Shown: positions 1-9,590, counted from the first letter of the stretch. The stretch: DNA of 54,524 bases from CAKSFT01 sp045544615 (GCA_045544615.1 JAZPZI010000029.1:1-54524); one strand, 5' to 3'. Program-made: numbers and translations. Notes: a model not told the origin generated them from the letters alone.

Positions 1-3000
1 TAAGTGCCTGGAATCCGTTACAGATACCGCCCATCAAGCCGTCACGCTTTTCTAAAAGCTCTGTTACAGCATCCTTTACCTCCGCGTTTCTGAAGAAAGC
101 TGTGATGAACTTACCCGAACCGTCAGGCTCGTCACCGCCCGAGAAACCGCCAGGGATAAAGATTATCTGTGAATCCTTAATCTTCTTGCTGAACACTTCA
201 ACCGAGTTTGCGATACCCTTTGCTGTCATATTGTTGATAACAAATATTTCAGCATCAGCACCGGCATCTGCGAATGCCTTTTTGGTGTCATACTCGCAGT
301 TTGTGCCCGGGAATACAGGAATCAAAACCTTCGGCTTTGCAACCTTGATTGCAGGCGCACAAACCTTTTTCGCATCAAAGCTTACATTTTCTGCCTTGCC
401 CGATTCCTTTGCACCTACAGGGTAGATTTCCTCAAGCTTATCCTCATAAATTCCGAAAATTTCTGCGAATGTGAGAACATCGCCCTTATATGAAATTTCA
501 GCCTTAGCCGTTGTCTTACCGATAACCTTGCCAATTTCAGCATCGCCCGAAAGCTCGATTATGAATGAGCCGTAGTTATAGCCGAAGATGTCAGCCATGG
601 TTACATCGCTATCGAACTCGAAGCCGATTTCGTTACCCATGCTCATTTTAAGGATTGCCTCTGCAACACCGCCGTAGGTCGGAGTGTAGAGAGATACTGC
701 CTTTTTATCACGAACAAGCTTTGCAACGGTATCATAAACCGCAAGCAATGATTCGGTCTTTGGCAGGTTGTTTTCGTCATATTCAGGCGAAATCATTACA
801 ACCTTGTTTCCTGCTGCTTTAAATTCAGGTGTTACGATATTTTCAACCTTTTCGGTGGTTACAGCAAATGAAACGAGTGTCGGCGGAACATCAATATCTT
901 CAAAGCTTCCGCTCATTGAGTCCTTGCCGCCGATTGAGCCGATTTCAAGCTCCATCTGTGCCTTGAATGCACCGAGGAGTGCAGCAAGAGGCTTACCCCA
1001 ACGCTTTGAATCCTTCATTGGCTTTTCGAAGTATTCCTGGAATGTAAGGTACACTTCTTCAAACTTCGCACCCGCTGCAATGAGCTTTGATACAGACTCA
1101 ATAACCGCAAGATATGCACCGTGGTATGGGCTCTTTTCGGTTATGAACGGGTTATAGCCCCATGACATTACCGAACAGGTGTTGGTGTGAGCATTCTCAA
1201 CCGAAACCTTGTTTACCATTGCCTGAATAGGTGTTCTCTGGTATTTTCCGCCAAACGGCATCAGAACTGTGCCTGCACCGATTGTAGAGTCAAATCTCTC
1301 GGAAAGTCCACGCTTTGAGCAGACGTTGAGGTCGCCTGCAAGCTTTTTATACTCATCAGCAAACGATGTGCCGATTTCCTTATCATAATCCTTTGCCTTT
1401 GCACATTCGATATCTATATGCTTCTGTGCACCGTTTGAGTTTAAGAACTCACGTGAAATGTTTACAATATTCTGTCCGTTCCAGTTCATAACAAGATACG
1501 GATGTGCCTTAACTGTTGCAACAACTGTAGCCTCAAGGTTTTCCGCCTCAGCAATAGCCGAGAATCTCTCAACATCCTTTGCCTCAACTACAACTGCCAT
1601 TCTTTCCTGTGATTCACTTATTGCAAGCTCGGTGCCGTCGAGTCCGTCATACTTCTTCGGAACAGCATTCAAGTTAATTTCGATACCGTCAGCAAGCTCG
1701 CCGATTGCAACAGATACACCGCCTGCACCAAAGTCGTTACATCTCTTGATAAGCTTTGACGCTTCAGGATTTCTGAAAAGTCTCTGGAGCTTTCTTTCTT
1801 CAGGCGCATTACCCTTCTGTACTTCAGCACCGCAGTTTTCGAGCGACTGAAGGTTATGTGACTTTGATGAACCTGTTGCACCGCCGCATCCGTCACGACC
1901 TGTTCTTCCACCCAAAAGGATTACAATATCCCCGTCCTCAGGGCGTTCACGGCGTACATTTTCTTCAGGTGCTGCAGCAATAACCGCACCTATTTCCATA
2001 CGCTTTGCAACATAACCGTCGTGGTAGATTTCGTCTACCTGACCTGTTGCCAAACCGATCTGGTTACCATATGAGCTGTAGCCATTTGCAGCTGTTGTTA
2101 CAAGCTTTCTCTGTGGCAATTTTCCTGCCATTGTCTCCGAAACCGGCTTTAATGGGTTTGCAGCACCTGTTACACGCATTGCGGCATATACATAGCTTCT
2201 GCCCGATAATGGGTCACGGATAGCACCACCGATACAGGTTGCAGCACCGCCGAACGGTTCGATTTCTGTAGGGTGGTTGTGTGTTTCGTTCTTGAAGAGC
2301 AAAAGCCATTTTTCTGTCTTTCCTGCCACTTCAACATCAATCTTTACGGTACAAGCATTGATTTCTTCCGATTCGTCGAGCTTATCAAGCTTTCCGTTCT
2401 TTCTCAGGTGCTTAACTGCCAAAGTCGCAATATCCATCAGGTTTACAGGCTTTGTTCTGTTTAACTCTTTTCTTGTTTTTACATACTCATCATATGTATC
2501 CTGCAAAAGCTTGTCCTCAAACTTAACAGAATCGATTGTTGTCAGGAATGTTGTATGACGGCAGTGGTCCGACCAGTATGTATCAATCATCTTGATTTCG
2601 GTAATTGTCGGGTCACGCTTTTCCGATAAGAAATATTCCTGACAGAACTTGATGTCGTCAAGGTCCATCGCAAGTCCCTGCTTGTTGATGAAATCCTTTA
2701 ATCCTTCCTCGTCAAGCTTGCAGAATCCGTCCAAAGTCTTTACAGTTGTCGGGATTTCATAGTCGGTCTTTAGAGTCTTGAACTCCTCAAGGCTTGCTTC
2801 TCTTGCCTCAACCGGATTTATAACATACTTCTTTATTTCGGCAACATCGGCATCAGAAAGCTCGCCCTCTAAAATATAGATTTTTGCCGTCTTGACTGTC
2901 GGTCTGTCGCCCTTTGATATAATCTGAATACATTCTGCCGCCGAGTTTGCTCTCTGGTCAAACTGTCCCGGCAAAAATTCAACGCCGAACACTACGCCCG

Positions 3001-3226
3001 AGGCAAGGTCGATTTTGTCCTGAACATTATCAACCTGCGGTTCTGAAAAGACTGTGTTCTTTGCATAGTCAAACAAATCCTTTTCGATGTTTTCAACATC
3101 GTAGCGGTTTATTACACGCAAACTCTTTAAGCCTTTTATCTGTAAAATCTTTATAATGTCATTTTCAAGAGCCGTTGCCTCATGAGCAAACTGCGGCTTT
3201 TTTTCCACATAAACTCTGTAAACCAT
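1..3226 (-). CDS. purL: Phosphoribosylformylglycinamidine synthase, long form, 3' end cut by the window
   Basis: Step 4 of purine synthesis: FGAR + ATP + glutamine to FGAM. About 1,075 residues of the single-chain (PurL-PurQ fused) form are present; the gene runs off the left edge. The start MVYRVYVEKK is chosen because its ATG overlaps the purD stop as TGATG, with GGAGG just upstream inside purD. Central PurM-like synthetase motifs (ETHNHPTEIEPFGGAATC, GCGGATGSSK) are visible, and at the window edge the C-terminal glutaminase domain shows its nucleophile in GGICNGFQ. The glutamine site is therefore intact here, unlike PurF in the same operon. It is the last gene seen of the minus-strand pur operon and translationally coupled to purD. 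Confidence 0.96.
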   Translation of the reverse strand, partial: MVYRVYVEKKPQFAHEATALENDIIKILQIKGLKSLRVINRYDVENIEKDLFDYAKNTVFSEPQVDNVQDKIDLASGVVFGVEFLPGQFDQRANSAAECIQIISKGDRPTVKTAKIYILEGELSDADVAEIKKYVINPVEAREASLEEFKTLKTDYEIPTTVKTLDGFCKLDEEGLKDFINKQGLAMDLDDIKFCQEYFLSEKRDPTITEIKMIDTYWSDHCRHTTFLTTIDSVKFEDKLLQDTYDEYVKTRKELNRTKPVNLMDIATLAVKHLRKNGKLDKLDESEEINACTVKIDVEVAGKTEKWLLLFKNETHNHPTEIEPFGGAATCIGGAIRDPLSGRSYVYAAMRVTGAANPLKPVSETMAGKLPQRKLVTTAANGYSSYGNQIGLATGQVDEIYHDGYVAKRMEIGAVIAAAPEENVRRERPEDGDIVILLGGRTGRDGCGGATGSSKSHNLQSLENCGAEVQKGNAPEERKLQRLFRNPEASKLIKRCNDFGAGGVSVAIGELADGIEINLNAVPKKYDGLDGTELAISESQERMAVVVEAKDVERFSAIAEAENLEATVVATVKAHPYLVMNWNGQNIVNISREFLNSNGAQKHIDIECAKAKDYDKEIGTSFADEYKKLAGDLNVCSKRGLSERFDSTIGAGTVLMPFGGKYQRTPIQAMVNKVSVENAHTNTCSVMSWGYNPFITEKSPYHGAYLAVIESVSKLIAAGAKFEEVYLTFQEYFEKPMKDSKRWGKPLAALLGAFKAQMELEIGSIGGKDSMSGSFEDIDVPPTLVSFAVTTEKVENIVTPEFKAAGNKVVMISPEYDENNLPKTESLLAVYDTVAKLVRDKKAVSLYTPTYGGVAEAILKMSMGNEIGFEFDSDVTMADIFGYNYGSFIIELSGDAEIGKVIGKTTAKAEISYKGDVLTFAEIFGIYEDKLEEIYPVGAKESGKAENVSFDAKKVCAPAIKVAKPKVLIPVFPGTNCEYDTKKAFADAGADAEIFVINNMTAKGIANSVEVFSKKIKDSQIIFIPGGFSGGDEPDGSGKFITAFFRNAEVKDAVTELLEKRDGLMGGICNGFQAL

Positions 3227-4485
3227 CAAAGCACCTCCAACGCTCTTTTTCCAATATCTTTTCTTGAATATGCATTTTCAAAATGCACAGTCTCAACCTT
3301 TTTGTATGCCTTTTTGACTGCCTCTGAAAGTGTCGGTGCAATCTCGGTTACGCCCAGGACTCTGCCACCCGCTGTCAGGAGTTTTCCGTCGGATAGCTTT
3401 GCACCTGCAACATAGATTGTATCTCGCTCATCAGGCAATGTGATTTCGAAACCTGTTTCGTACTTCTTCGGATATCCGTTTGATGCCATAACAACACAGC
3501 ACGCCGAATTGTCCGAGAACTTCACTTCGCAGTCCGCAAGTCTTCCCTCTGAAACTGCTATCATAATCTCCAAAAGGTCACTTTCCAAAAGCGGAAGAAC
3601 AACCTGTGTTTCAGGGTCACCGAAACGGCAGTTATACTCGATTACCTTCGGGCCGTCCTTTGTAATCATAAGTCCGAAATAGAGGCAACCCGAAAAACTT
3701 CTGCCTTCTTTGTTCATAGCCTCGATTGTCGGCAGGAAAATCTTTTCCATACAAATTTTTTCAATGTCCTTTGTATAGTAAGGGTTCGGTGCAACAGTTC
3801 CCATACCGCCTGTGTTTAAACCTGTATCGCCGTCACCTGCACGCTTGTGGTCCATTGACGAAATCATCGGCACAACAGTTTTTCCGTCGGTAAAGCTCAG
3901 AACTGAAACCTCGGGGCCTTCCAAAAACTCCTCGATAACAATCTTGCTTCCGCTTTCGCCGAAAACCTTATCCTCCATTATTTCCTTTACGGCAGCCTTT
4001 GCCTCGTCACGGGTAGTTGCAATTATAACACCCTTACCGAGTGCAAGCCCGTCCGCCTTGATAACAGTCGGAATTGGTGCAGTCTCGAGATATTCAAGGG
4101 CTTTTGCAGCATCCTCAAACACCTCATATTCTGCTGTCGGGATATTATACTTTTTCATAAGGTTTTTAGAAAAAACCTTACTTCCCTCAATGATTGCCGC
4201 ACACTTTTTCGGACCAAAGCAAGGGATTCCTGCCTCGTTCAAGCTGTCAACCGCACCGAGTACCAATGGGTCATCAGGTGCAACTACGGCAAAGTCGATT
4301 TTATTTTCCTTTGCAAATGCGGTGATTTTTTCTATGTCCTTTGCACCGATGTCAACGCATTCTGCATCCTCTGCCACACCGCCATTTCCCGGCAGGGCAT
4401 ATATTTTCTCGGCTTTCGGGCTTTTCTTGAGTGCTTTTATGATTGCATGCTCTCTGCCGCCGCCGCCAACTACCATTATCTTCAT
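3226..4485 (-). CDS. purD: Phosphoribosylamine--glycine ligase (GAR synthetase)
   Basis: Second step of purine synthesis: phosphoribosylamine + glycine + ATP to GAR. The 419-residue length is normal for the family. The N-terminus MKIMVVGGGGREHAI is the typical GARS-N Rossmann motif; the ATP-grasp core follows, with KADGLALGKGV and the metal-binding stretch EYNCRFGDPE. The C-terminal GARS-C domain ends in EVL. It follows the AICAR transformylase gene by 37 bases and overlaps purL by one base (TGATG). Nothing unusual was noted; identification rests on family-wide motifs and operon context. Confidence 0.97.
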   Translation of the reverse strand: MKIMVVGGGGREHAIIKALKKSPKAEKIYALPGNGGVAEDAECVDIGAKDIEKITAFAKENKIDFAVVAPDDPLVLGAVDSLNEAGIPCFGPKKCAAIIEGSKVFSKNLMKKYNIPTAEYEVFEDAAKALEYLETAPIPTVIKADGLALGKGVIIATTRDEAKAAVKEIMEDKVFGESGSKIVIEEFLEGPEVSVLSFTDGKTVVPMISSMDHKRAGDGDTGLNTGGMGTVAPNPYYTKDIEKICMEKIFLPTIEAMNKEGRSFSGCLYFGLMITKDGPKVIEYNCRFGDPETQVVLPLLESDLLEIMIAVSEGRLADCEVKFSDNSACCVVMASNGYPKKYETGFEITLPDERDTIYVAGAKLSDGKLLTAGGRVLGVTEIAPTLSEAVKKAYKKVETVHFENAYSRKDIGKRALEVL

Positions 4486-4522
4486 TCGTTCTCTATCCTT
4501 TCTCTGATTTAGAGCTTAAATA

Positions 4523-5707
4523 TTAGTGATGGAACAATCTCATTCCTGTAAATGCCATAACCATACCGTGCTTGTTACAAGCCTCGATAACATTATCGTC
4601 ACGGATAGAACCGCCCGGCTCTGCAATGTATGAAACACCGCTCTTTGCAGCACGCTCGATGTTGTCGCCGAATGGGAAGAAAGCATCACTGCCGAGTGAA
4701 ACACCCTTGATGCTTGCAAGATATGCCTTCTTTTCTGCCTTTGTGAACTCTTCAGGCTTTTCCGAGAAGAGTGTCTGCCAAACGCCATCTGCTAAAACAT
4801 CTTCGCTGTCGTCCGAGATATAGATGTCAATTGCGTTATCTCTGTCAGGACGCTTGACGCTGTCCAAAAATGGCAGGTTCAAAACCTTGTCGTGCTGACG
4901 CAAATGCCAGATATCTGCCTTGTTTCCTGCAAGACGTGTACAGTGGATTCTTGACTGCTGACCTGCACCTACGCCGATTGCCTGACCGTCCTTTGCAAAG
5001 CAAACCGAGTTTGACTGTGTGTACTTCAAAGTGATGAGTGCAATAATCAAATCTCTCTTTGCATCTTCCGAAAGTTCCTTTTTGTCGGTTACAATTTCCT
5101 TCAAAAGGTCAGCATCAATCTTGAAGTTGTTTCTGCCCTGTGAGAATGTTATACCATAAACCTGCTTTGTTTCAACAGGGTCAGGGATATAGTTTTCGTC
5201 AATCTTTACGATATTGTAGCTGCCCTTTCTCTTGCCCTTTAAGATTTCAAGAGCTTCAGGCTCATATCCCGGTGCGATAACGCCGTCTGAAACCTCTCTT
5301 GCAATAAGCTTTGCAGTTGTAACGTCACACACATCAGAAAGTGCAATCCAGTCACCGAACGAGCTCATTCTGTCTGTTCCTCTTGCTCTTGCGTATGCGG
5401 TTGCGAGAGGTGACTCGTCAAGGCCTTCGATATCATCAACAAAGCAAGCCTTCTTGAGCTTCTCGTCCATCTTTATGCCAACTGCAGCAGATGTCGGGCT
5501 TACATGCTTAAAGCTTGTTGCCGCACACATTCCGAGATTTTCCTTTATCTCTTTAACAAGCTGCCAGCTGTTTAAGGCATCCAAAAAGTTTATGTATCCC
5601 GGCTTGCCGTTTAAAATCTCGATTGGCAATTCCGAGCCGTCCTGCATATAAATCTTTGATGGCTTCTGATTTGGGTTACAGCCATATTTTAATTCAAATT
5701 CTTTCAT
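4523..5707 (-). CDS. purH: Stand-alone AICAR formyltransferase (PurH transformylase domain only)
   Basis: Transfers a formyl group from 10-formyl-THF to AICAR, giving FAICAR, the penultimate purine step. In most bacteria this is the C-terminal part of bifunctional PurH (about 510 residues). Here the 394-residue protein has only the transformylase half: it opens with KEFELKYGCNPNQKPSKIY, shows the folate/AICAR-site stretch SFKHVSPTSAAVG, and ends VMAFTGMRLFHH, the typical PurH C-terminus. No N-terminal MGS-like cyclohydrolase domain precedes it. The missing activity is supplied by the PurO-type gene 13 bases upstream, so the pair replaces PurH. Some databases name this form PurH2 or PurP-like; the reaction call is firm. 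Confidence 0.93.
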   Translation of the reverse strand: MKEFELKYGCNPNQKPSKIYMQDGSELPIEILNGKPGYINFLDALNSWQLVKEIKENLGMCAATSFKHVSPTSAAVGIKMDEKLKKACFVDDIEGLDESPLATAYARARGTDRMSSFGDWIALSDVCDVTTAKLIAREVSDGVIAPGYEPEALEILKGKRKGSYNIVKIDENYIPDPVETKQVYGITFSQGRNNFKIDADLLKEIVTDKKELSEDAKRDLIIALITLKYTQSNSVCFAKDGQAIGVGAGQQSRIHCTRLAGNKADIWHLRQHDKVLNLPFLDSVKRPDRDNAIDIYISDDSEDVLADGVWQTLFSEKPEEFTKAEKKAYLASIKGVSLGSDAFFPFGDNIERAAKSGVSYIAEPGGSIRDDNVIEACNKHGMVMAFTGMRLFHH

Positions 5708-5720
5708 GAAAATATCTCCC

Positions 5721-6440
5721 TTACTTATTTTTATTTATCATTCTGTTTTCAACCTTGCCTGTTTCCAGGTCAATGTAGCGAACATAGATTGAAATTTTAT
5801 TTGCTTCGTTTAAGTTCTCCCAGATATTTGTAGTAAACTCGTCGATGCTGTCAGGGATTTCCACTCTCTCCGGCTCGCCTGTAAATGTCGGGATAGGGTT
5901 GCCGTCGTGGTTATAGGTGTGGATGAAATGTCCAAGACCTGCTAAAGCATTATACTCGAATGTATAACGGTTACAAGCTGTACCCTCAGGGTCTGCGCTC
6001 TTTAAGATACTCATCTTGTATGTAAAGTCAGCATCTTTGAAAGTCATCATACCGCTGATTCTTGGTGTGAAGTTTGGCTTGTCCGGCTCAAACTCACGGG
6101 TTCTCAAAGCCTCTTCAAAGCTCTTTCCGTCTTTTACAAAATCATAGATTGTGTCGGTCTGATCGCCGTTTGTAACGATTAAGTTATCGCCGATTACTCT
6201 GATTGGTGAGTAGATAATAAGTGACGGGTCCTCAACCTTTGTGGCATCAAATGGGTGGATTATAACCTCATCGCCTGCCTCAACAAAGATTCTGTTACGG
6301 CTGTTTTCGCTTCTTCCCATAATGAAGTATGCAGTTGCCGCCTTTTTACCGTCTTTGGTTTTTCCTATCACTATACCTCTGCCAACATATGCGTTGTCAT
6401 GGATAAGCTCGCCCATGTTATCAATCTTATATATGCTCAT
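5721..6440 (-). CDS. purO: IMP cyclohydrolase, PurO-like (archaeal-type)
   Basis: Predicted to close the purine ring, FAICAR to IMP. The 239-residue protein begins MSIYKIDNMGELIHDNAYVG and has GRGIVIGKTKDGKKAATAYF followed by GRSENSRNR, a pattern I associate with the PurO/IMP_cyclohyd family of methanogens rather than with the PurH MGS fold. It lies exactly where the cyclohydrolase is needed, between purN (14-base overlap) and a PurH lacking its cyclohydrolase half (13-base gap). Its SD (AAAGGAG) sits in the end of purN. The family call is from recalled motifs; a Pfam PF07826 search would settle it. Confidence 0.85.
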   Translation of the reverse strand: MSIYKIDNMGELIHDNAYVGRGIVIGKTKDGKKAATAYFIMGRSENSRNRIFVEAGDEVIIHPFDATKVEDPSLIIYSPIRVIGDNLIVTNGDQTDTIYDFVKDGKSFEEALRTREFEPDKPNFTPRISGMMTFKDADFTYKMSILKSADPEGTACNRYTFEYNALAGLGHFIHTYNHDGNPIPTFTGEPERVEIPDSIDEFTTNIWENLNEANKISIYVRYIDLETGKVENRMINKNK

Positions 6441-7053
6441 ATCTTTTCTCCTTTAAAATCTTTTTCGATACTTCCTCTGCCGCTTTCGGGAGGATTATCC
6501 ACTCTGCCTGCTCCATAACTCGCTTTTGCAGGGTCTGCGGTGAGTCATTCTTTAAAATTTTAACTGCCTTTTGCATTATGATTTCGCCGCCGTCGGGGAT
6601 TTCGTTTACAAAATGTACCGTCGCACCCGTTACCTTTACTCCGTACTGGAGTGCCGCAATATGTACATTCAAGCCATAGTAGCCCTTACCGCAGAATGAC
6701 GGTATAAGTGACGGATGTACATTTATGATTCTGTTTGCATACTTTGATGTAAACTCCTCACTTAAAATACTCATAAATCCTGCAAGGATAATCAGGTCAA
6801 TCTTGCGGCTGTCTATCACATCAAAGAGCTTGTGTTCAAACTCCTGCTGGGATTTGCATTTTTTCTTCTCAACACAGATTGCCTCGATGTTATTCTGCTT
6901 TGCACGCTCGAGCGCATATGCACCCGGTACATTTGAGATTACGGTTATGATTTCGCCATGCTTTATGATTCCATTCTTTTCTGCATCAATCAAAGCCTGG
7001 AGGTTTGTGCCGCCACCCGAAACAAGAACAGCTATTCTTGCTTTTTTCAGCAT
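6427..7053 (-). CDS. purN: Phosphoribosylglycinamide formyltransferase (GAR transformylase)
   Basis: Third purine step: formylates GAR using 10-formyl-THF. The 208 residues match PurN: N-terminal VLVSGGGTNLQALID phosphate-binding loop and the catalytic region INVHPSLIPSFCGKGYYG, with the expected His in HPSLIP and a downstream Asp in EIPDGGEII. It overlaps purM by 7 bases and purO by 14, so translation is probably coupled. The SD GGAGAG lies in the purM 3' end. Folate-dependent PurN together with folate-dependent PurH fits regulation by ZTP, which signals 10-formyl-THF shortage. Confidence 0.96.
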   Translation of the reverse strand: MLKKARIAVLVSGGGTNLQALIDAEKNGIIKHGEIITVISNVPGAYALERAKQNNIEAICVEKKKCKSQQEFEHKLFDVIDSRKIDLIILAGFMSILSEEFTSKYANRIINVHPSLIPSFCGKGYYGLNVHIAALQYGVKVTGATVHFVNEIPDGGEIIMQKAVKILKNDSPQTLQKRVMEQAEWIILPKAAEEVSKKILKEKRYEHI

Positions 7054-8093
7054 ATCACAACACTCTCCTCTGATTTGATGATTTCGCCGATGATATACGC
7101 ATCCTCGCCGTTTGCCTTTAGTGTTTCGAGCGCAAGGTCAGCATCAGCCTTCGATACCACGATGCTCATACCAACACCCATGTTGAAGGTGTTGAACATA
7201 TCACGCTCAGGGATATTTCCAACCTTCTGGATAAGCTCGAAAATCGGGAGTACCTTAACTGCCGACTTGTCAATCTTTGCGCCGAAGCCTTCAGGGATAC
7301 TTCTCGGAATATTCTCATAAAAACCGCCGCCTGTTATGTGCGAAACAGCCTTTACTGTAACCTTTTCAAAGAGTGCAAGCATAGGCTTTACGTAAATTCT
7401 TGTAGGTGTTAAGAGTGTCTCACCGATTGACTTTCCGCCAAGCTCTGCAAGAGGTGTCTTGATGTCGCTGTTTTCAACATCGAATACCTTTCTTACGAGT
7501 GAGAAACCGTTTGAGTGAACGCCCGATGACGGAAGTGCAATTATAACATCGCCCTCTTCAATCTTTGAGTTGTCTAAAACCTTATCCTTATCTACAACAC
7601 CAACCGAGAAGCCTGCAAGGTCGTATTCGTCCTCAGGATAGAAGCCCGGCATTTCTGCAGTTTCGCCGCCGATCAAGGCACAGCCTGACTGGCAACAGCC
7701 TTCTGCAACACCCGATACAATCTCGGCAACCTTTTCGGGGAAGTTCTTGCCTACTGCGATATAGTCAAGGAACAACAACGGCTTTGCACCGCAACAGATA
7801 ATGTCGTTTACACACATCGCAACGCAGTCGATGCCAACTGTATCGTGCTTGTCCATCAAAAATGCAAGCTTGAGCTTTGTTCCAACACCGTCTGTTCCGC
7901 TTACCAATACAGGCTTTTGGATGCCTGTTAAATCAAGCTCGAAGAGTCCGCCGAAACCGCCGATATCCGACATAGCTCCTGCTGTCAATGTTCTTTTTAT
8001 GTGTGTCTTCATCAATTCAACTGCCTTGTAGCCTGCTGTAATATCAACGCCGGCAGCTGCATAACTGTCTGATTTTGATTTTGGGTTACTCAT
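7047..8093 (-). CDS. purM: Phosphoribosylformylglycinamidine cyclo-ligase (AIR synthetase)
   Basis: Fifth purine step: FGAM + ATP to AIR. I start it at MSNPKSKSDSYAAAGVD (8093) and not at the upstream ATG at 8141, because GGAAAGGAAG lies at good spacing before 8093 and the longer form would overlap the end of purF and add a charged tail absent from the family. The resulting 348 residues are the usual length. Hallmarks: DSYAAAGVDITAGYKAV, VSGTDGVGTKLKLAF, CVNDIICCGAKPLLFLDY, GETAEMPGFY and SHITGGGFYENIPR. It sits 17 bases after purF and overlaps purN. Confidence 0.96.
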   Translation of the reverse strand: MSNPKSKSDSYAAAGVDITAGYKAVELMKTHIKRTLTAGAMSDIGGFGGLFELDLTGIQKPVLVSGTDGVGTKLKLAFLMDKHDTVGIDCVAMCVNDIICCGAKPLLFLDYIAVGKNFPEKVAEIVSGVAEGCCQSGCALIGGETAEMPGFYPEDEYDLAGFSVGVVDKDKVLDNSKIEEGDVIIALPSSGVHSNGFSLVRKVFDVENSDIKTPLAELGGKSIGETLLTPTRIYVKPMLALFEKVTVKAVSHITGGGFYENIPRSIPEGFGAKIDKSAVKVLPIFELIQKVGNIPERDMFNTFNMGVGMSIVVSKADADLALETLKANGEDAYIIGEIIKSEESVVIC

Positions 8094-8110
8094 ATTCTTC
8101 TTCCTTTCCC

Positions 8111-9535
8111 TTACTCTTTTCCGTTCCAGCAATATGTGCAAAGCTTACACGGTTCTAATCCTATAGCCTTTATAATTCCCTCAAGCGACTGGAATTCAAG
8201 TGATGCAAAATTGAACTTTTCGGCAATATGCTCTCTTAAGTTTTTGCCTCTCTCGGTTGTGGAATCGCTGTATTCCTCAATGTACTTAAATCCCTCTTCG
8301 CCTTCTAACTCCATTATAACCTTTCTTGCCAAAAGCTCCATATCATCTGTCGCTCTTGTGAAGTTTAAGTATTTACAACCGTACATAATCGGTGGGCACG
8401 CAGAACGCATATGCACCGACTTTGCACCGTTATCGTATAAGAACTCTACCGTCTCACGAATCTGTGTTCCTCTTACAATCGAGTCATCCACGAAGAGCAG
8501 GTTCTTGTCCTCGATAAGCTCGTGTACAGGTATCTGCTTCATCTTGGCAATTTTGTTTCTGTCCGCCTGATGCGCAAGTGTAAAGCTTCTCGGCCAGGTA
8601 GGTGTGTATTTAATAAACGGTCTTGCAAATGGGATTCCGCTTTCGTTTGCATAGCCTATTGCATGCGGTGTTCCCGAATCAGGCACTCCGCATACATAGT
8701 CGATTTCGTCGGTTTTTCCGTTTTCTTTATCGTTCTGGTACATGATTCTGCCGTTTTTGCATCTCATAACCTCAACGTTTACGCCCTGGTAGTTTGAGGT
8801 CGGATATCCGTAATATGACCAAAGGAAGGAGCATATCTTCATCTCTTTACCCGGCTCGGCGAGTTGCTCCATACCATCGACAGTAATTCTTACAATTTCA
8901 CCCGGACCTAATTCCCTTTCGTCCTCATATCCGAGCTTTTTATATGCAAATGACTCAAGCGCCACGCAATATCCTTCATCATTTTTGCCAACCAGAATCG
9001 GCAGTCTTCCAAGCTTATCTCTTGCCGCAATCAGTGAGCCGTCATTTTCAAGAATCAGAATGGTTATCGATCCCTTGATAGAATCCTGTGCGAACTTTAT
9101 TCCTTCAGCAAAATTGTCCTTCTGGTTTATCAGCGATGCCACAAGCTCAACAGAATTCACTCTGCCGCCCGTCATTACACCGAAATGTCCGCCTGTCGGC
9201 AAAAGATATTTTTCAATCAGCTCCTCGGCATTGTTGATAAGCCCGATAACCGAAATTGCATACTTGCCGATTCTTGAACGAATCAAGAGCGGTTGCGGAT
9301 CCGAGTCGCTTATACAGCCTATAGCCGAATTCCCCGTCATTTCCTCAAAAACATCTTCGAACTTGGTACGAAACGGTGAATTTTCAATATTGTGAATCTC
9401 TCTTTGCAAGCCTATTTCCTTATCATAGGCTGCCATACCTCCACGCTTTGTTCCAAGATGTGAATGATAGTCTGTTCCGAAAAACACATCGCTTATTGCG
9501 TTGTGTTTGCTTACAGTTCCAAAAAAGCCTCCCAT
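8111..9535 (-). CDS. purF: Amidophosphoribosyltransferase with degenerate glutaminase site
   Basis: Catalyses the first committed purine step, PRPP to phosphoribosylamine. The phosphoribosyltransferase half is intact: the PRPP loop LFVDDSIVRGTQ is at residues 347-358, and Cys235, Cys380 and the C-terminal Cys463/466/469 fit the Fe-S ligand pattern of Bacillus-type PurF. The N-terminal Ntn glutaminase half is not intact. The mature enzyme normally starts CGVFG; here it reads MGGFFG, with Gly in place of the nucleophile. The oxyanion stretch NGNL reads IGLI, and the Arg of GHVRYPT is lost (GCISD). An in-frame stop lies upstream and no Cys-bearing propeptide exists; the SD GGAAGGAG fixes the start. 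Ammonia may be the direct substrate (inference). I recall similar MGGFFGT proteins in Bacteroidetes, unverified. Confidence 0.9.
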   Translation of the reverse strand: MGGFFGTVSKHNAISDVFFGTDYHSHLGTKRGGMAAYDKEIGLQREIHNIENSPFRTKFEDVFEEMTGNSAIGCISDSDPQPLLIRSRIGKYAISVIGLINNAEELIEKYLLPTGGHFGVMTGGRVNSVELVASLINQKDNFAEGIKFAQDSIKGSITILILENDGSLIAARDKLGRLPILVGKNDEGYCVALESFAYKKLGYEDERELGPGEIVRITVDGMEQLAEPGKEMKICSFLWSYYGYPTSNYQGVNVEVMRCKNGRIMYQNDKENGKTDEIDYVCGVPDSGTPHAIGYANESGIPFARPFIKYTPTWPRSFTLAHQADRNKIAKMKQIPVHELIEDKNLLFVDDSIVRGTQIRETVEFLYDNGAKSVHMRSACPPIMYGCKYLNFTRATDDMELLARKVIMELEGEEGFKYIEEYSDSTTERGKNLREHIAEKFNFASLEFQSLEGIIKAIGLEPCKLCTYCWNGKE

Positions 9536-9590
9536 ACGCCAGCTGTCCTCTCCTTCCGTAAATTACATAACCAACCCGACAGGTCGTGGA

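Noticed and set aside
3812..4507. 231-residue plus-strand ORF
   Set aside because: Antisense shadow of purD.
7047..8141. Longer purM starting at 8141
   Set aside because: It would overlap the purF end and adds a non-family basic tail; the start at 8093 has a proper SD.
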